The notes: generated by a model not told the origin, from the sequence alone. A stretch of 64,000 nucleotides of DNA from Bacteroidia bacterium (GCA_016788165.1 JAEUTH010000016.1:1-64000); one strand, 5' to 3'; positions 35,580 to 45,626 are shown, numbered from the stretch's first letter. Numbers and translations: made by a program.

Positions 35580-37982
35580 CTAATTATCGTTAACTAGTAA
35601 ACTTTCTGTTACTTGCTTTTTACCACTAATCAATACAACATGATAAACGCCTGCCGGCCATTGACTTAAATCTTGTTTAATAAATGGCTGGTGTTGAAAC
35701 ACATCGTGTTGCGCTACACAAATACCTTTCGAATTAAAAATCTGTAACAAGCCCTTACCATTCATCAATTTATCGAAAGTTATTTCGCAAGAAACACCGG
35801 CTGGGTTGGGTGCAATTTTTAATATGGGTTTTGTTTCAATATCATTTATTAGTGAAACCGTATAATCACGTAAGCCCCAGGCATACTCGCCTTTAAGCAA
35901 TGTATCGCAGGTGGCACTTCCTACTTTATCGGTTTTGTTGGCTCCATAATTAAAAGTTACACCGGTTACAATTTGCCAGTCGGTTGCAGTGTTGCTTCTA
36001 TATAATAACACCAGGCTATCTTCAGATGCAGTAATAAAACTATTATCAATATAACCCAGGGTGCCACTATTACTACCGTTGTAGCTAAACTCGGCTTTGG
36101 TTAAAAAACCGTTGCTCCACAATCCATCAGCCTTCCAATAATGATAATCGCTAATTTTTATACCGGGTGCCTGCATTTTAAATCCATCGGGCGCAACCCA
36201 ATGGTGTTCGATACGAACGGTGTTAGTTGCGCTACCTGCATGTGTTACATTTAGTTTTACATTGGTTTCGGGCATCAATACAGCACCGGTATTGTTTACG
36301 TTTACTTCAAAATCGCTAATGGCATCGCTAATTTTTTCGGCACGGTCAACGGCTATCCATGTTGCATTAAAAGGCAGTACAACCGTAAAAGTATTTAAGT
36401 TGCTATCACAGATAACTGTAACCGTTGTATCGTTAATGCCATCGGTAAAACGCAAATCAACTGGCATTTTATAAATATGATTATTGCCTTTACTTCTTTG
36501 TCGCAGGTATAACTGATAATTAATGCTACCACTATTTGAAGTCTGAACAGAGTCAATACTAAAATGTGGGAAACCGGGCGTAAACACCCAATCGTCAAAA
36601 AAGCGTTGCATGTTAATGCCGCTGCTTTGGGTTAAATTATCGCGTAAATTGTATGAGTTGCTATGGTTATAAGCCAAAGTATTCAGGTGATATTTGCAAC
36701 CATTAAAAAAAGCACTATCGCCCATATAGTTACGAAGTGTATGCACGGCATCAGCACCCTTCTTATAAACTGTAGTACCATAAGTATAAGCATGTGGCAC
36801 ATTTACAAAAGGCAAATAACTGCCATCTTCAATATGTGCAAACTGCAATACTTTTCGGTGGTTGTTGCGTATCCAGTCTTTATAAGCTGTTTGCCCGTAA
36901 ACAACTTCTTTCATAAACGCTTCGTTGTAAGAAGCCCAACCTTCGTTAAGCCACATATCGCCTGCTGTTTCGCAAGTTACTTTATCGCCCCACCACATGT
37001 GCGCCAATTCATGTGCCCACAAAGTTTCGTAATTTAATAAGCCATTTATGTATGCTGCACCAATGGTTATTTGCGATGCATGTTCCATAGCACCCGAATT
37101 AAATGGCACCATACTATAACCCACTTTATCAAATGGATAGGGGCCATAGGCATTAATAAAACCATTTAGCACCTGTGGTAAATGTTGAAATGAAATCAAG
37201 GCATTTGCCGTATCGTTAGGTAATAACGCCAACTCGACCGGAATACCGTTTATATTTTGTTGCAACGTATAAAACGGAGCTACAGCCATACACACTAAAT
37301 AGGTTGGTATGGTTTGGGGTTGATGCCAATGCCATTGCTTTCGTCCATCGGGTAATGTTAAGGTGTTTTGTAAGGTACCGTTACAAAATGCTTTTGCATT
37401 TGCAGGTGTGTTTATGTAAAAATTATAGGTAGCACGATCGGTAAAATTATCAATACAGGGATACCACATTTTACCAACATTATGCGGGTTTGAAGCAAAG
37501 CCAACACCTAAATTAAAAACATAACTGCCGCTAAAATAAAAACCACCCCAGCCTGATGCATCTTGTTTGGGATTTCCATTATAATAAACTGTTACTATGG
37601 TAGTATCACCTGCCATAAGCGGTGTTACTACATTAATCCGCAATACGGTATCGTTACAGGTAAAACCGGATACATTAGTGCCCACAACACTATCAACTGT
37701 AAGTTTCAACAAATCAAGTGGTATGCTGCTTACATTGTTTTGTTTACAAACAACCGTTAATTGTGTATGCGCTACAATACTTTTGGCAGTGTAGTTTATC
37801 GTATCAATAAATATATTGTAATGTGCAATGTGAATGGTATCGCCTGTATTACCATAAACTTTTGTTGCTGCAGGTTTGTGTTTGTTAAGTTGACAAGGCG
37901 AAATTTCTTGCGCAAAAACAAAGTGTAATTGCAAGCAGCAACAAACAAGGCTTCCAATAAAAAATTTAAAAATGTATTTCAT
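35580..37982 (-). CDS. Secreted M1-family aminopeptidase with T9SS signal
   Basis: This 800-residue gluzincin has a signal peptide to about residue 24 (LQLHFVFAQ). The M1 catalytic signature is present: substrate motif GAMEHAS, zinc motif HELAHMWWGD at about residue 323 and the third ligand in NEGWASYNEAF, 19 residues further on. The C-terminal region has a jelly-roll-like part and then a T9SS type A sorting domain (IAPNPAGVSCEITF). It removes N-terminal residues from peptides outside the cell or on its surface. It follows the MFS gene by 25 bases and precedes the Asp-box gene, suggesting a three-gene operon. Confidence 0.94.
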   Translation of the reverse strand: MKYIFKFFIGSLVCCCLQLHFVFAQEISPCQLNKHKPAATKVYGNTGDTIHIAHYNIFIDTINYTAKSIVAHTQLTVVCKQNNVSSIPLDLLKLTVDSVVGTNVSGFTCNDTVLRINVVTPLMAGDTTIVTVYYNGNPKQDASGWGGFYFSGSYVFNLGVGFASNPHNVGKMWYPCIDNFTDRATYNFYINTPANAKAFCNGTLQNTLTLPDGRKQWHWHQPQTIPTYLVCMAVAPFYTLQQNINGIPVELALLPNDTANALISFQHLPQVLNGFINAYGPYPFDKVGYSMVPFNSGAMEHASQITIGAAYINGLLNYETLWAHELAHMWWGDKVTCETAGDMWLNEGWASYNEAFMKEVVYGQTAYKDWIRNNHRKVLQFAHIEDGSYLPFVNVPHAYTYGTTVYKKGADAVHTLRNYMGDSAFFNGCKYHLNTLAYNHSNSYNLRDNLTQSSGINMQRFFDDWVFTPGFPHFSIDSVQTSNSGSINYQLYLRQRSKGNNHIYKMPVDLRFTDGINDTTVTVICDSNLNTFTVVLPFNATWIAVDRAEKISDAISDFEVNVNNTGAVLMPETNVKLNVTHAGSATNTVRIEHHWVAPDGFKMQAPGIKISDYHYWKADGLWSNGFLTKAEFSYNGSNSGTLGYIDNSFITASEDSLVLLYRSNTATDWQIVTGVTFNYGANKTDKVGSATCDTLLKGEYAWGLRDYTVSLINDIETKPILKIAPNPAGVSCEITFDKLMNGKGLLQIFNSKGICVAQHDVFQHQPFIKQDLSQWPAGVYHVVLISGKKQVTESLLVNDN

Positions 37983-38007
37983 TTTTCTGTATTTAAAAAG
38001 GTATTTA

Positions 38008-39282
38008 CTATTCGTGATAATTTAAATCTTTAGCATAGGTTTCGTCTAATCCATTTAGCGATATAAGCGATACAGCAAATGCAATTATGCCTACTATAAA
38101 CAATGCATGTATAAAATTAATGTGGCATTGGAATCTTAGAAGACCTAAAATGGCAGTAAGCAAAGCCAGCGAGCCCCTTACCATATTGGGTACCGTTGTA
38201 GTAACGGTGGCGCGTATATTGGTACCAAACTGTTCGCTCGATGTGGTAACAAACACAGCCCAAAAACCCGTAAAAAAACCTAACAAGCCACACATTATAT
38301 AAAACGCTAACAGTGATGCCTGGTTTAATCCATACAAATAAACAGGTGTAAGTATGGCGCATCCCACAATAAAAAAACACAGAACCTTTTTACGGCTTTT
38401 AAACCTTTGCGAAAAATAAGCACAAGCAAAATCGCCCAAACATGTTGCTGCATAAAAATACATAATTGCCCGCCCGCCATCAATACCCACAATGTCTAAC
38501 TCCTTACCAATTTCGGGCGACAGAATAACCAAAATACCAATCACATACCAAATAGGCACACCCAGCCCGATACACTGTAAGTACTTTTTAAAACGCTGTT
38601 TATTATTAAAGAGCATCATCAGGTTGCCACGTTGCACATTAGCCGTTTTTACATCGGCAAACATGCCACTTTCGTAAACGCCAATACGCATCACTAACAA
38701 AGCCAATCCCATAACACCACCTACAATATATGATACACGCCAACCTTCGTCAATGCCATAATAGTTATTGGCAAACTCGGCTAGCAGGTTTGCAAAAACA
38801 GCGCCCAATACACCAAAGGAAACAACTATCATGGTGCCATAACCACGGTGTTCTTTAGTCATGGTTTCGTTTACCAATGTTATACCAGCACCTAACTCGC
38901 CCGCCAAACCAATGCCTGCAACAAAGCGCAATAAACTGTAACAGGTAATAATATCTATATTTAAAAATTGCGCACAGGGTGCTACATAGGCATTTAAAAT
39001 ATTGGCAACACTGTACATTAAAATACTGCCAAATAAAACCGAAACACGTCCTTTCTTATCGCCCAGTACGCCCCAAAGTATGCCGCCAACCAACATCCCA
39101 ATCATTTGAATGCTGATAAGATTTACGCCATAAGTCAATAGCAAATCGGGTTGTGTAATGCCTAAAGCTTTTAAACTGGGTGTACGTACAATACCAAAAA
39201 GTATTAAATCATATATGTCAACAAAATAGCCGAGGGCTGCAATAATTACAATTGCATTGAAAGGATTGCGTGTTACACTCAT
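38008..39282 (-). CDS. MFS transporter (metabolite:H+ symporter-like)
   Basis: This 424-residue inner-membrane transporter has 12 predicted helices. The MFS motif A between helices 2 and 3 is GVLGDKKGRVSV, and helix 4-5 has RFVAGIGLAGELGAGITLV, typical of the sugar/metabolite:H+ symporter branch. I use the ATG at 39282 (MSVTRNPFNAIVII); the longer frame from a TTG at 39333 adds 17 residues and would begin inside a likely promoter. It lies 25 bases upstream of the secreted M1 peptidase, but whether it carries peptides, amino acids or organic acids cannot be told. Confidence 0.88.
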   Translation of the reverse strand: MSVTRNPFNAIVIIAALGYFVDIYDLILFGIVRTPSLKALGITQPDLLLTYGVNLISIQMIGMLVGGILWGVLGDKKGRVSVLFGSILMYSVANILNAYVAPCAQFLNIDIITCYSLLRFVAGIGLAGELGAGITLVNETMTKEHRGYGTMIVVSFGVLGAVFANLLAEFANNYYGIDEGWRVSYIVGGVMGLALLVMRIGVYESGMFADVKTANVQRGNLMMLFNNKQRFKKYLQCIGLGVPIWYVIGILVILSPEIGKELDIVGIDGGRAIMYFYAATCLGDFACAYFSQRFKSRKKVLCFFIVGCAILTPVYLYGLNQASLLAFYIMCGLLGFFTGFWAVFVTTSSEQFGTNIRATVTTTVPNMVRGSLALLTAILGLLRFQCHINFIHALFIVGIIAFAVSLISLNGLDETYAKDLNYHE

Positions 39283-39335
39283 TAAAATTTGGGTAAATAA
39301 AATTTCGATAAATGGAGGGAGTGTTTGCAACAATA

Positions 39336-39343
39336 CAAAAATA
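39336..39343 (-). promoter_or_regulatory. Candidate -7 box of the MFS operon
   Basis: On the minus strand this reads TATTTTTG, a perfect TAnnTTTG, about 54 bases before the ATG at 39282. No matching TTG element was found at the usual distance. Confidence 0.35.
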
Positions 39344-39474
39344 CCCTAAATAAAAATGGATAGTTAAATTTCGATATTCACACTGTTTATTTATTGAAAA
39401 ATAAAATATGACGAATGTCATACACATGATAAATCACAACCAAGTAATATTGTTACGATAAAAAATAAAACATA

Positions 39475-40185
39475 ATGAGCAGTACGAACCATGCACAAAG
39501 AATATTGGTGGTAGAAGATGAACAATCGCTTGCCGAAACCATAAAATTAAATTTAGAACTCGAAGGATACAAGGTACATCATGTTGCCGATGGTCGCACG
39601 GCATTAAAAGTTTTTAAATCGGAGCGTTTTAATTTAATTGTATTGGATGTGATGCTGCCAGAGTTAGACGGCTTTTCGGTATGTGAAGCCATACGCCTAG
39701 AAAACAATAAGGTTCCCATTTTATTTCTGACCGCAAAAAACACATCGGCCGACAGGGTAAATGGTTTAAAAATTGGTGGCGATGATTATTTGGCCAAACC
39801 GTTTAATTTAGAAGAGTTTTTATTACGCGTGCAAAACCTGATAAAACGCAGCACCCAAAATCAAAACGCAGCCAACATTGATGAATATAAATTAGGCAAG
39901 AAAAAAATACGGTTTAGTTTGATGCAAATAATTGATGACAATGGCGAAGAAACCAAACTAACTAAAAAAGAATGCAGCCTTTTAAAATTATTGGTCGAGC
40001 GTAAAAATGAAGTAGTATCACGCGAGCATATTCTCGAAACCGTTTGGGGTTATGATATTTATCCATCAACACGAACTATTGACAACTTTATAGTAACTTT
40101 TAGAAAATATTTCGAAACCGACCCCAGTAATCCCCGCTATTTTCATAGCGTGCGTGGTGTAGGTTATAAATATACAGAAGCTTAA
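39475..40185 (+). CDS. OmpR-family response regulator
   Basis: This 236-residue transcription factor has an N-terminal receiver domain with the acidic pair E14/D15, phospho-acceptor Asp58 (VLDVMLPELDG) and the lysine of LAKPFNLEE. The C-terminal winged-helix domain (about 135-235) has LTKKECSLLKLLVERKNEVVSREHILETVWG and HSVRGVGYKY. No histidine kinase gene is adjacent, so its partner must be elsewhere. It is divergent from the MFS gene and could regulate it, though no operator was identified. It ends at a clear terminator. Confidence 0.95.
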   Translation: MSSTNHAQRILVVEDEQSLAETIKLNLELEGYKVHHVADGRTALKVFKSERFNLIVLDVMLPELDGFSVCEAIRLENNKVPILFLTAKNTSADRVNGLKIGGDDYLAKPFNLEEFLLRVQNLIKRSTQNQNAANIDEYKLGKKKIRFSLMQIIDDNGEETKLTKKECSLLKLLVERKNEVVSREHILETVWGYDIYPSTRTIDNFIVTFRKYFETDPSNPRYFHSVRGVGYKYTEA

Positions 40186-40209
40186 TTATTAATTTAATGC
40201 GCCATAGAA

Positions 40210-40244
40210 GAAGCCCTGCAATTTGCAGGGCTTTTCTTTTTTTA
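40210..40244 (+). terminator. Rho-independent terminator
   Basis: AAGCCCTGCA pairs with TGCAGGGCTT around a tiny AT loop, followed by a T-rich tract. It lies 25 bases after the response regulator stop. Confidence 0.85.
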
Positions 40245-40304
40245 AGATTTCAATTAAAATAAATTCTATTTTTCAGCTATTAAACAACTAAATCCTAAAA
40301 CAAT

Positions 40305-42122
40305 ATGAAAAAACTACTACTGGCATTTACAACAATTGCATTGGGCTTTCAAACCCTGGCACAAACATCGGGCGGACCCGATTTGTATGGCTATACATGG
40401 CGCGATAGCAACGACCCACAAGGCCCTGTATATAATTGGATTGATGTACCTCAATTAACCGATGCACAGGAAGTTACCTTATTAGCCGATGATAATACAC
40501 GCGGCCCCTTTGCATTAAGTGCTCCATTTCATTTTTATTGGTATGATGTAAGTACTTTTTGGGTGGGATCTAACGGCTATATTGCTTTTGGTAATTCAGC
40601 TTTGGCTTCGCCTTTTTTACCTATACCCAATGTGGCTGCACCACATAATTTTATTGCAGGTATGTTATCCGATTTGAATTTTGATGCTGTAGGCAATCCC
40701 GCAGAGTGTTGGTATTGGCGTAATGCCATGGCCGATACCTTAATTGTATCATGGATAAATGTTCCGTTTTGGGATCCAACAACACAATTTACCGGAGCCA
40801 ATACTTTTCAAATTATTCTATCTACCGTTGACAGTAGTATTACCATGCAATATGCTTTACAAAGCGGCTTAACTAATGTAGGCCCGGGCGATTATATGTC
40901 AATTGGTATCGAAAACAATTCAGGTGCAATTGGTTTAGAACATTCGCATAATGTATATCCTGTGGCAAACTATGCTGTTAAGTATTATTATCCGGCCAAC
41001 ACCACATTTCAGGTTAACGATGCATCTTGCAATTATGTTACCAACGAAACTACCGGTGGTATTTTTGTGTCTAAATCGGCAACCGATACTTTTAAACTGG
41101 CTGCTGAAATTAAAAACACAGGCAATACCGTTTTAAATCCATTCAATGTACAAGCTACGGTAAAATCGCCAACCAATTTAACCGTTGCAAGTAATGCAAT
41201 TGCATCAGATACCTTACAAGCCGGCCAAACACAATTAATAAATTTTGCACAAGGTTTTATTCCTACAAATGCCGGCACCTATCAGTTTTCGACAACAACT
41301 TTATTAGGTGGCGATGCAACACCCAGCAACAACAGTTTAACGCAAGAAATTGTTTGTATTGATAGCAATTCGGCCAATCAATGGTTGGGTTATGATAATG
41401 GTGTGGCTGGTGCAACGGGCATAAGTTGGCAAGGCGGCAATGGTGGTGTAGGTAATTATTTTATTCCGCCCTATTATCCATGTAATATTGAGGCTGTACG
41501 TTGTTTCATCACTGCCGACCCTTCGTTAGTGGGCTATTCGGCAATTATTTTTGATGATGACGGGCTGAACAATACACCGGGCACATTACTCGATTCACAA
41601 TTTGTAAGTGCTACAACCACCGGTGTTTGGAATGTTTCGAACACAACAGCACCAATTACCATTAACTCAGGTGGCGTTTATGTAGCTTGGTACATGGGTG
41701 GGCCTGATGTGCAATTAGGCTTAAATACGGCATTACCAATTTCAAACCGATCGTATGAATTGTTAGGCAATGCCTGGGCTATTTATCGTAACCGTGCTAT
41801 TGAAGACTTAATGCTTAACATTAAAATTTCGAAACTTACTTTTCAGGGATTGGACGAAAACAAAAATTTGTCGCTACAACTTTATCCAAATCCTGCAAAC
41901 GATGCTGCCATAATAAAAGTACATGCTTTAGAAACCATAAAACAATTTAGTTATGAAATTATAACTGCACAAGGCCAAAAAGTAAGCAGCGGTTTGGCAG
42001 AACCAAATCAAAGTATGGCCGAAGTAAAAATAGAAACCAAAAGCTTGCCTGCCGGTTTATATATCTGCCGCATACTTGTTAACGATACCGTTATTACCCG
42101 CAGCCTAAGCGTAACACATTAA
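40305..42122 (+). CDS. T9SS sorting-domain secreted protein of unknown function
   Basis: This 605-residue exported protein has signal peptide 1-20 (TIALGFQTLAQ). The N-terminal region (about 25-230) contains YWYDVSTFWVGSNGYIAFG and related phrases seen in beta-sandwich domains of Bacteroidota surface proteins. A CARDB-like beta region follows at about 245-345 (LAAEIKNTGNTVLNPFNV, PSNNSLTQEI). The end is a type A sorting domain (LYPNPANDAAIIKV ... VITRSLSVTH). No enzymatic motif is seen. It stands alone between two strong terminators. Confidence 0.82.
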   Translation: MKKLLLAFTTIALGFQTLAQTSGGPDLYGYTWRDSNDPQGPVYNWIDVPQLTDAQEVTLLADDNTRGPFALSAPFHFYWYDVSTFWVGSNGYIAFGNSALASPFLPIPNVAAPHNFIAGMLSDLNFDAVGNPAECWYWRNAMADTLIVSWINVPFWDPTTQFTGANTFQIILSTVDSSITMQYALQSGLTNVGPGDYMSIGIENNSGAIGLEHSHNVYPVANYAVKYYYPANTTFQVNDASCNYVTNETTGGIFVSKSATDTFKLAAEIKNTGNTVLNPFNVQATVKSPTNLTVASNAIASDTLQAGQTQLINFAQGFIPTNAGTYQFSTTTLLGGDATPSNNSLTQEIVCIDSNSANQWLGYDNGVAGATGISWQGGNGGVGNYFIPPYYPCNIEAVRCFITADPSLVGYSAIIFDDDGLNNTPGTLLDSQFVSATTTGVWNVSNTTAPITINSGGVYVAWYMGGPDVQLGLNTALPISNRSYELLGNAWAIYRNRAIEDLMLNIKISKLTFQGLDENKNLSLQLYPNPANDAAIIKVHALETIKQFSYEIITAQGQKVSSGLAEPNQSMAEVKIETKSLPAGLYICRILVNDTVITRSLSVTH

Positions 42123-42148
42123 TTTAGCTGCAAAACGTTCGTTTAAAT

Positions 42149-42180
42149 AAAAAAGGCTGCTTAATTAAGCAGCCTTTTTT
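42149..42180. terminator. Perfect palindromic terminator
   Basis: A 16-base perfect inverted repeat (AAAAAAGGCTGCTTAA and its complement) begins 26 bases after the T9SS gene stop. The A and T runs make it usable in both directions. Confidence 0.85.
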
Positions 42181-42396
42181 ATTTAAGACTTAATGAAGCA
42201 CATGATAAAATAACTTAGCTTAATTTATATCAAACCACGGCACATATTTATGCACAAAATTACCAAACAAAATGTAACCCTTATAGTAAATACATTTTAC
42301 GGAAGTATAGGCAGAATAAACAAACACTTGCATGCTGTTGCCTTTTAGTTTTTCTATCTAAACGTTAGCATAAATAAAAAAGCAATCAATGACCTA

Positions 42397-43662
42397 TTAA
42401 TAGATGCGATTGTTTTGAGGTTTTGCCTTGTTCGTGTTTTGATGACGTTTATGCGGATTACGCTGTGCCGAACCTACCGATTTTTTATGCGTTGGATTTG
42501 ATTGGGATTTTTTTTCAGGCACTAATTTTTGCATGGGATATGGATGTTCAACAACAGGTATTTTAAAACCAATTAACTTATTAATATCGTCTAAAAATGG
42601 GCGTTCGTCCACATCGCAAAACGAAATTGCAATACCATCGGCCCCGGCCCTACCGGTTCGGCCGATTCGATGCACATAACTTTCGGGAATATTGGGCAAA
42701 TCGTAATTTATTACATGGGTCAAATCGTCAATATCAATACCACGTGCAGCAATATCGGTTGCTACTAATACACGCGTTAAATGATTTTTAAAATTTTGCA
42801 ATGCATGTTGTCTGGCGTTCTGCGATTTGTTACCGTGTATAGCCTGCGCTGCAATATTTGATTTTGATAAATCTTTAGCTACCCTGTCGGCACCATGCTT
42901 GGTACGGGTAAATACCAAAGTGCGCTCAATATTTTTATTTTTAATAATGTACTGCAACAAGTTTTTTTTATTTTCCTTATCAACATAATATAAGGTTTGA
43001 CTTACGGTTTCGGCAGTAGTGTTTTCGGGTGTTACGGCTACTTTTGCCGGATTTTGCAATATCGTATCTGCAAGCTTCAAAATAGCCTGGGGCATGGTAG
43101 CCGAAAAAAACAACGATTGCCTTTTCTTAGGTAAAACAGCAATTACCTTTTTTACATCATTAACAAAACCCATGTCTAACATGCGATCGGCTTCGTCTAA
43201 AACAAAAAACTGAAGATGTTGCAGGTGCACAAATTTTTGCTGCATCAAATCGAGTAAGCGGCCTGGTGTTGCAATTAAAACATCAACACCATGACGCAAC
43301 GCTTCAACCTGGCTGTACTGATTTACACCTCCAAAAATTACGCAACACTTTAATGATGTATTTGCACCGTAGTTCGAAAAACTTTCTGCAATTTGAATTG
43401 CTAACTCACGCGTGGGCGTTAACACCAATGCTCTAATGCGTTTTATACCATGTGCAGGGCTATCCTGAACCAATAACTGAATAATAGGGATAGCGAATGC
43501 AGCCGTTTTACCGGTACCGGTTTGTGCACAGCCCAAAATATCGTTTCGCTCAAGAATTAACGGTATGGCTTGTGCCTGTATGGGTGTGGGTGTGGTATAT
43601 CCTTGCGTTTGCAATGCCTTTTTAATAGGCGCTATCAAGGGTAGTTTGTCAAATGAAATCAT
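42397..43662 (-). CDS. DEAD-box ATP-dependent RNA helicase (RhlE-like)
   Basis: This 421-residue RNA helicase starts with the Q-motif ([16 protein letters not shown]), then motif I AQTGTGKT, Ia PTRELAIQ, Ib [41 protein letters not shown] and [13 protein letters not shown] short basic tail ([20 protein letters not shown]) probably aids RNA binding. The length and tail resemble the RhlE subgroup, which is often cold- or ribosome-assembly-related. It has a 139-base gap to the upstream kinase gene, so it may be transcribed separately. Confidence 0.95.
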   Translation of the reverse strand: MISFDKLPLIAPIKKALQTQGYTTPTPIQAQAIPLILERNDILGCAQTGTGKTAAFAIPIIQLLVQDSPAHGIKRIRALVLTPTRELAIQIAESFSNYGANTSLKCCVIFGGVNQYSQVEALRHGVDVLIATPGRLLDLMQQKFVHLQHLQFFVLDEADRMLDMGFVNDVKKVIAVLPKKRQSLFFSATMPQAILKLADTILQNPAKVAVTPENTTAETVSQTLYYVDKENKKNLLQYIIKNKNIERTLVFTRTKHGADRVAKDLSKSNIAAQAIHGNKSQNARQHALQNFKNHLTRVLVATDIAARGIDIDDLTHVINYDLPNIPESYVHRIGRTGRAGADGIAISFCDVDERPFLDDINKLIGFKIPVVEHPYPMQKLVPEKKSQSNPTHKKSVGSAQRNPHKRHQNTNKAKPQNNRIY

Positions 43663-43801
43663 AAATTAAAGCAGCATTACAACTGCATTTTATATAAAAG
43701 TAAAACTGCAAGGTTATCATTTATTAATTCAATGAAATATTATGCAATACAAATGCACATTTCAAACTTTATTACAAGCCTAAAAACGGACATGCAAAAA
43801 A

Positions 43802-44668
43802 TTAAAAACATGGAAGCAATGCAGCGGTAAATTCTTCTACCGACTGATAGCGCTTCTGATTGTTAATTTGCAATACTTCGTTAATGGCCGCTGCGGTTAA
43901 CTGGTGTGGTGGTCTGCCAAACGATTGTCGGTAGGTGGCTTTGTGTAATACAGCCAATAAGTTTTTATTTATTTTTTTATGCGGTGGCAATGGCAGGTTT
44001 AATTGCAACTGCATGGCATATACCGGATGCTGATGAAAAAAAGGATTGCTACCGGTTAAACAATGATACAAACACATTGCTAAAGCAAACACATCGGTAC
44101 CTGCATTTATAAATGAGGGTTGTTGCAACATTAACTCCGGTGCGGCATAACCTAATGCAAAATTTGACTGGCAATGTGTATCTACATCCCTATTAAAAGC
44201 TAAACCTAAATCAAGCACATATACCTGGTTGCCCATTAATATATTTTCAGGCTTTATATCACAATGAAATATCTGATGCCGGTGTAGTGAATTTAATACT
44301 TCCAGCACATCAACAATAATCTTGTAATAATAAGCCGGCTGTTGCTTCTGAGCCATTGATTGACGTAATGTTTGGCCCGGTATATATTCTTTTATTAAGT
44401 AATGTGTATCATCATCAACAAAGTAGTCAATGGTTTTTTGTAATCGCGGATGCAACAATGCATAGCTGGCTTCTTTTAAATGTACCTGTAACGATTGCGT
44501 GTGGCTTACATATTCAGGTGTAAGCATTTTTACAACTACTTGTTGCTTACTTTCTACATCCATTCCAATATAAACACAGCTAAACTTACCGCTATGTTTT
44601 AAAGTGAGTGCTTGGTTATTGGCATCAAATATATATTGACTTTGATTGGTGGTTAGTACTTGCGCCAT
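43802..44668 (-). CDS. Eukaryotic-like serine/threonine protein kinase
   Basis: This 288-residue protein consists of a kinase domain and nothing else. I use the ATG at 44668, one base after the stop of the lipoprotein gene, rather than the upstream GTG-region start at 44698, which would overlap it. The VAVK-type lysine (VVVKML), the helix-C Glu (KEASYAL), the HCDIKPEN catalytic loop (non-RD, Cys in place of Arg), DLG in place of DFG, and YAAPELM are all present, so activity is expected. The glycine loop is degenerate (HSGKFSCVY). There is no membrane segment or PASTA domain. It is the third gene of the oxidase subunit III - propeller lipoprotein - kinase unit. Confidence 0.9.
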   Translation of the reverse strand: MAQVLTTNQSQYIFDANNQALTLKHSGKFSCVYIGMDVESKQQVVVKMLTPEYVSHTQSLQVHLKEASYALLHPRLQKTIDYFVDDDTHYLIKEYIPGQTLRQSMAQKQQPAYYYKIIVDVLEVLNSLHRHQIFHCDIKPENILMGNQVYVLDLGLAFNRDVDTHCQSNFALGYAAPELMLQQPSFINAGTDVFALAMCLYHCLTGSNPFFHQHPVYAMQLQLNLPLPPHKKINKNLLAVLHKATYRQSFGRPPHQLTAAAINEVLQINNQKRYQSVEEFTAALLPCF

Positions 44669-44669
44669 G

Positions 44670-45626
44670 TTATAAATTAATGAAATATGCCTCACCATTA
44701 TCGCCTACAGCCAACGCTTTGTACTTATTTAAAAGTACTACATCATTAAAAATTACATTTAATGTTGTGTTGCATTGCTGCCAGCTTTTGCCTGCATTAT
44801 AACTAACACTTGCCAAACCATTGGTACCAACGGCAACACCTGTTTGATCCAATAAATAAATTGCATTGTAGTGCAAACGCTTACCTAATAACGTATTGTT
44901 TTGTTGCGTTGCATGCCAATTAACACCATCGGCACTTGTATAAATACCGCCATCAAAACCACAGGCTATCCAACCATTATTGTAAACTACTCCGGTATAA
45001 AAATCGGCCGGTGCAGAAGTAAGTTTCCAGGTGGTGCCAGCATCATGGCTCAGGTAAATGGCACCATAGCCTACTGCTATTGCCTGCTGACCGCTAATAG
45101 CTATGTGTCGCATTTCATGTGTGGTTTGGGTAAGTTGCCAGGTGGTGCCTCCATTGTTGGTCCTATATAAAAATCCTTCCTGAAAATTTTTACCACCGCA
45201 TGCTAATGCTGTTAAGCTATCAAGTACCAATATATCATACACGGCTGCATCAAAAGCACCGGTTGGCATTTGATTGTTGGCTGGTACACTTAAAGCGTAG
45301 TTTTTACCATAATTGTTGCTCCTGAAATAATTGATGTATTTACTCGAAGCCCACCAAACATTTTGATAAGTGCTAACATCATATACCGGATTCCAAAAGC
45401 CGGTTGCAGGTTGTTGCCAGGTTGTACCAGCATCGGTTGACAAAAAAATGTAACCTGTATCAGCATTGCTTCCACAAATCAATATCGAATCAGCTCCAAC
45501 CAAATTCACGCTATGGATATTACCTGAAACAGGTAAATGTAATTGCGTGTAAACCACATCTACTTTGTCTTGGTTGCAACCTGCAAATAACAGCGCGTTT
45601 AAAAAAATAATAGCAACTGTTTTCAT
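44670..45626 (-). CDS. Asp-box beta-propeller lipoprotein (Ycf48-like)
   Basis: This is a 318-residue lipoprotein. The ATG at 45626 gives a good lipoprotein signal (MKTVAIIFLNALLFAGC, lipobox LFAGC); it overlaps the preceding stop as TAATG, so the longer frame from 45665 is rejected. The mature part has five clear Asp-box repeats: STDAGTTW, TNNGGTTW, SHDAGTTW, TSADGVNW, SYNAGKSW. They predict a six- or seven-bladed propeller similar to the photosystem II assembly factor Ycf48/HCF136 and BNR proteins. It probably sits in the periplasm on a membrane. Its close linkage to a CoxIII gene may mean a role in assembling or watching the oxidase; this is inference. Confidence 0.85.
   Translation of the reverse strand: MKTVAIIFLNALLFAGCNQDKVDVVYTQLHLPVSGNIHSVNLVGADSILICGSNADTGYIFLSTDAGTTWQQPATGFWNPVYDVSTYQNVWWASSKYINYFRSNNYGKNYALSVPANNQMPTGAFDAAVYDILVLDSLTALACGGKNFQEGFLYRTNNGGTTWQLTQTTHEMRHIAISGQQAIAVGYGAIYLSHDAGTTWKLTSAPADFYTGVVYNNGWIACGFDGGIYTSADGVNWHATQQNNTLLGKRLHYNAIYLLDQTGVAVGTNGLASVSYNAGKSWQQCNTTLNVIFNDVVLLNKYKALAVGDNGEAYFINL

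Noticed and set aside
36663-37037. 124-residue plus-strand open frame inside the M1 peptidase gene
   Set aside because: It is antisense to the catalytic region of the peptidase, which is complete and conserved.
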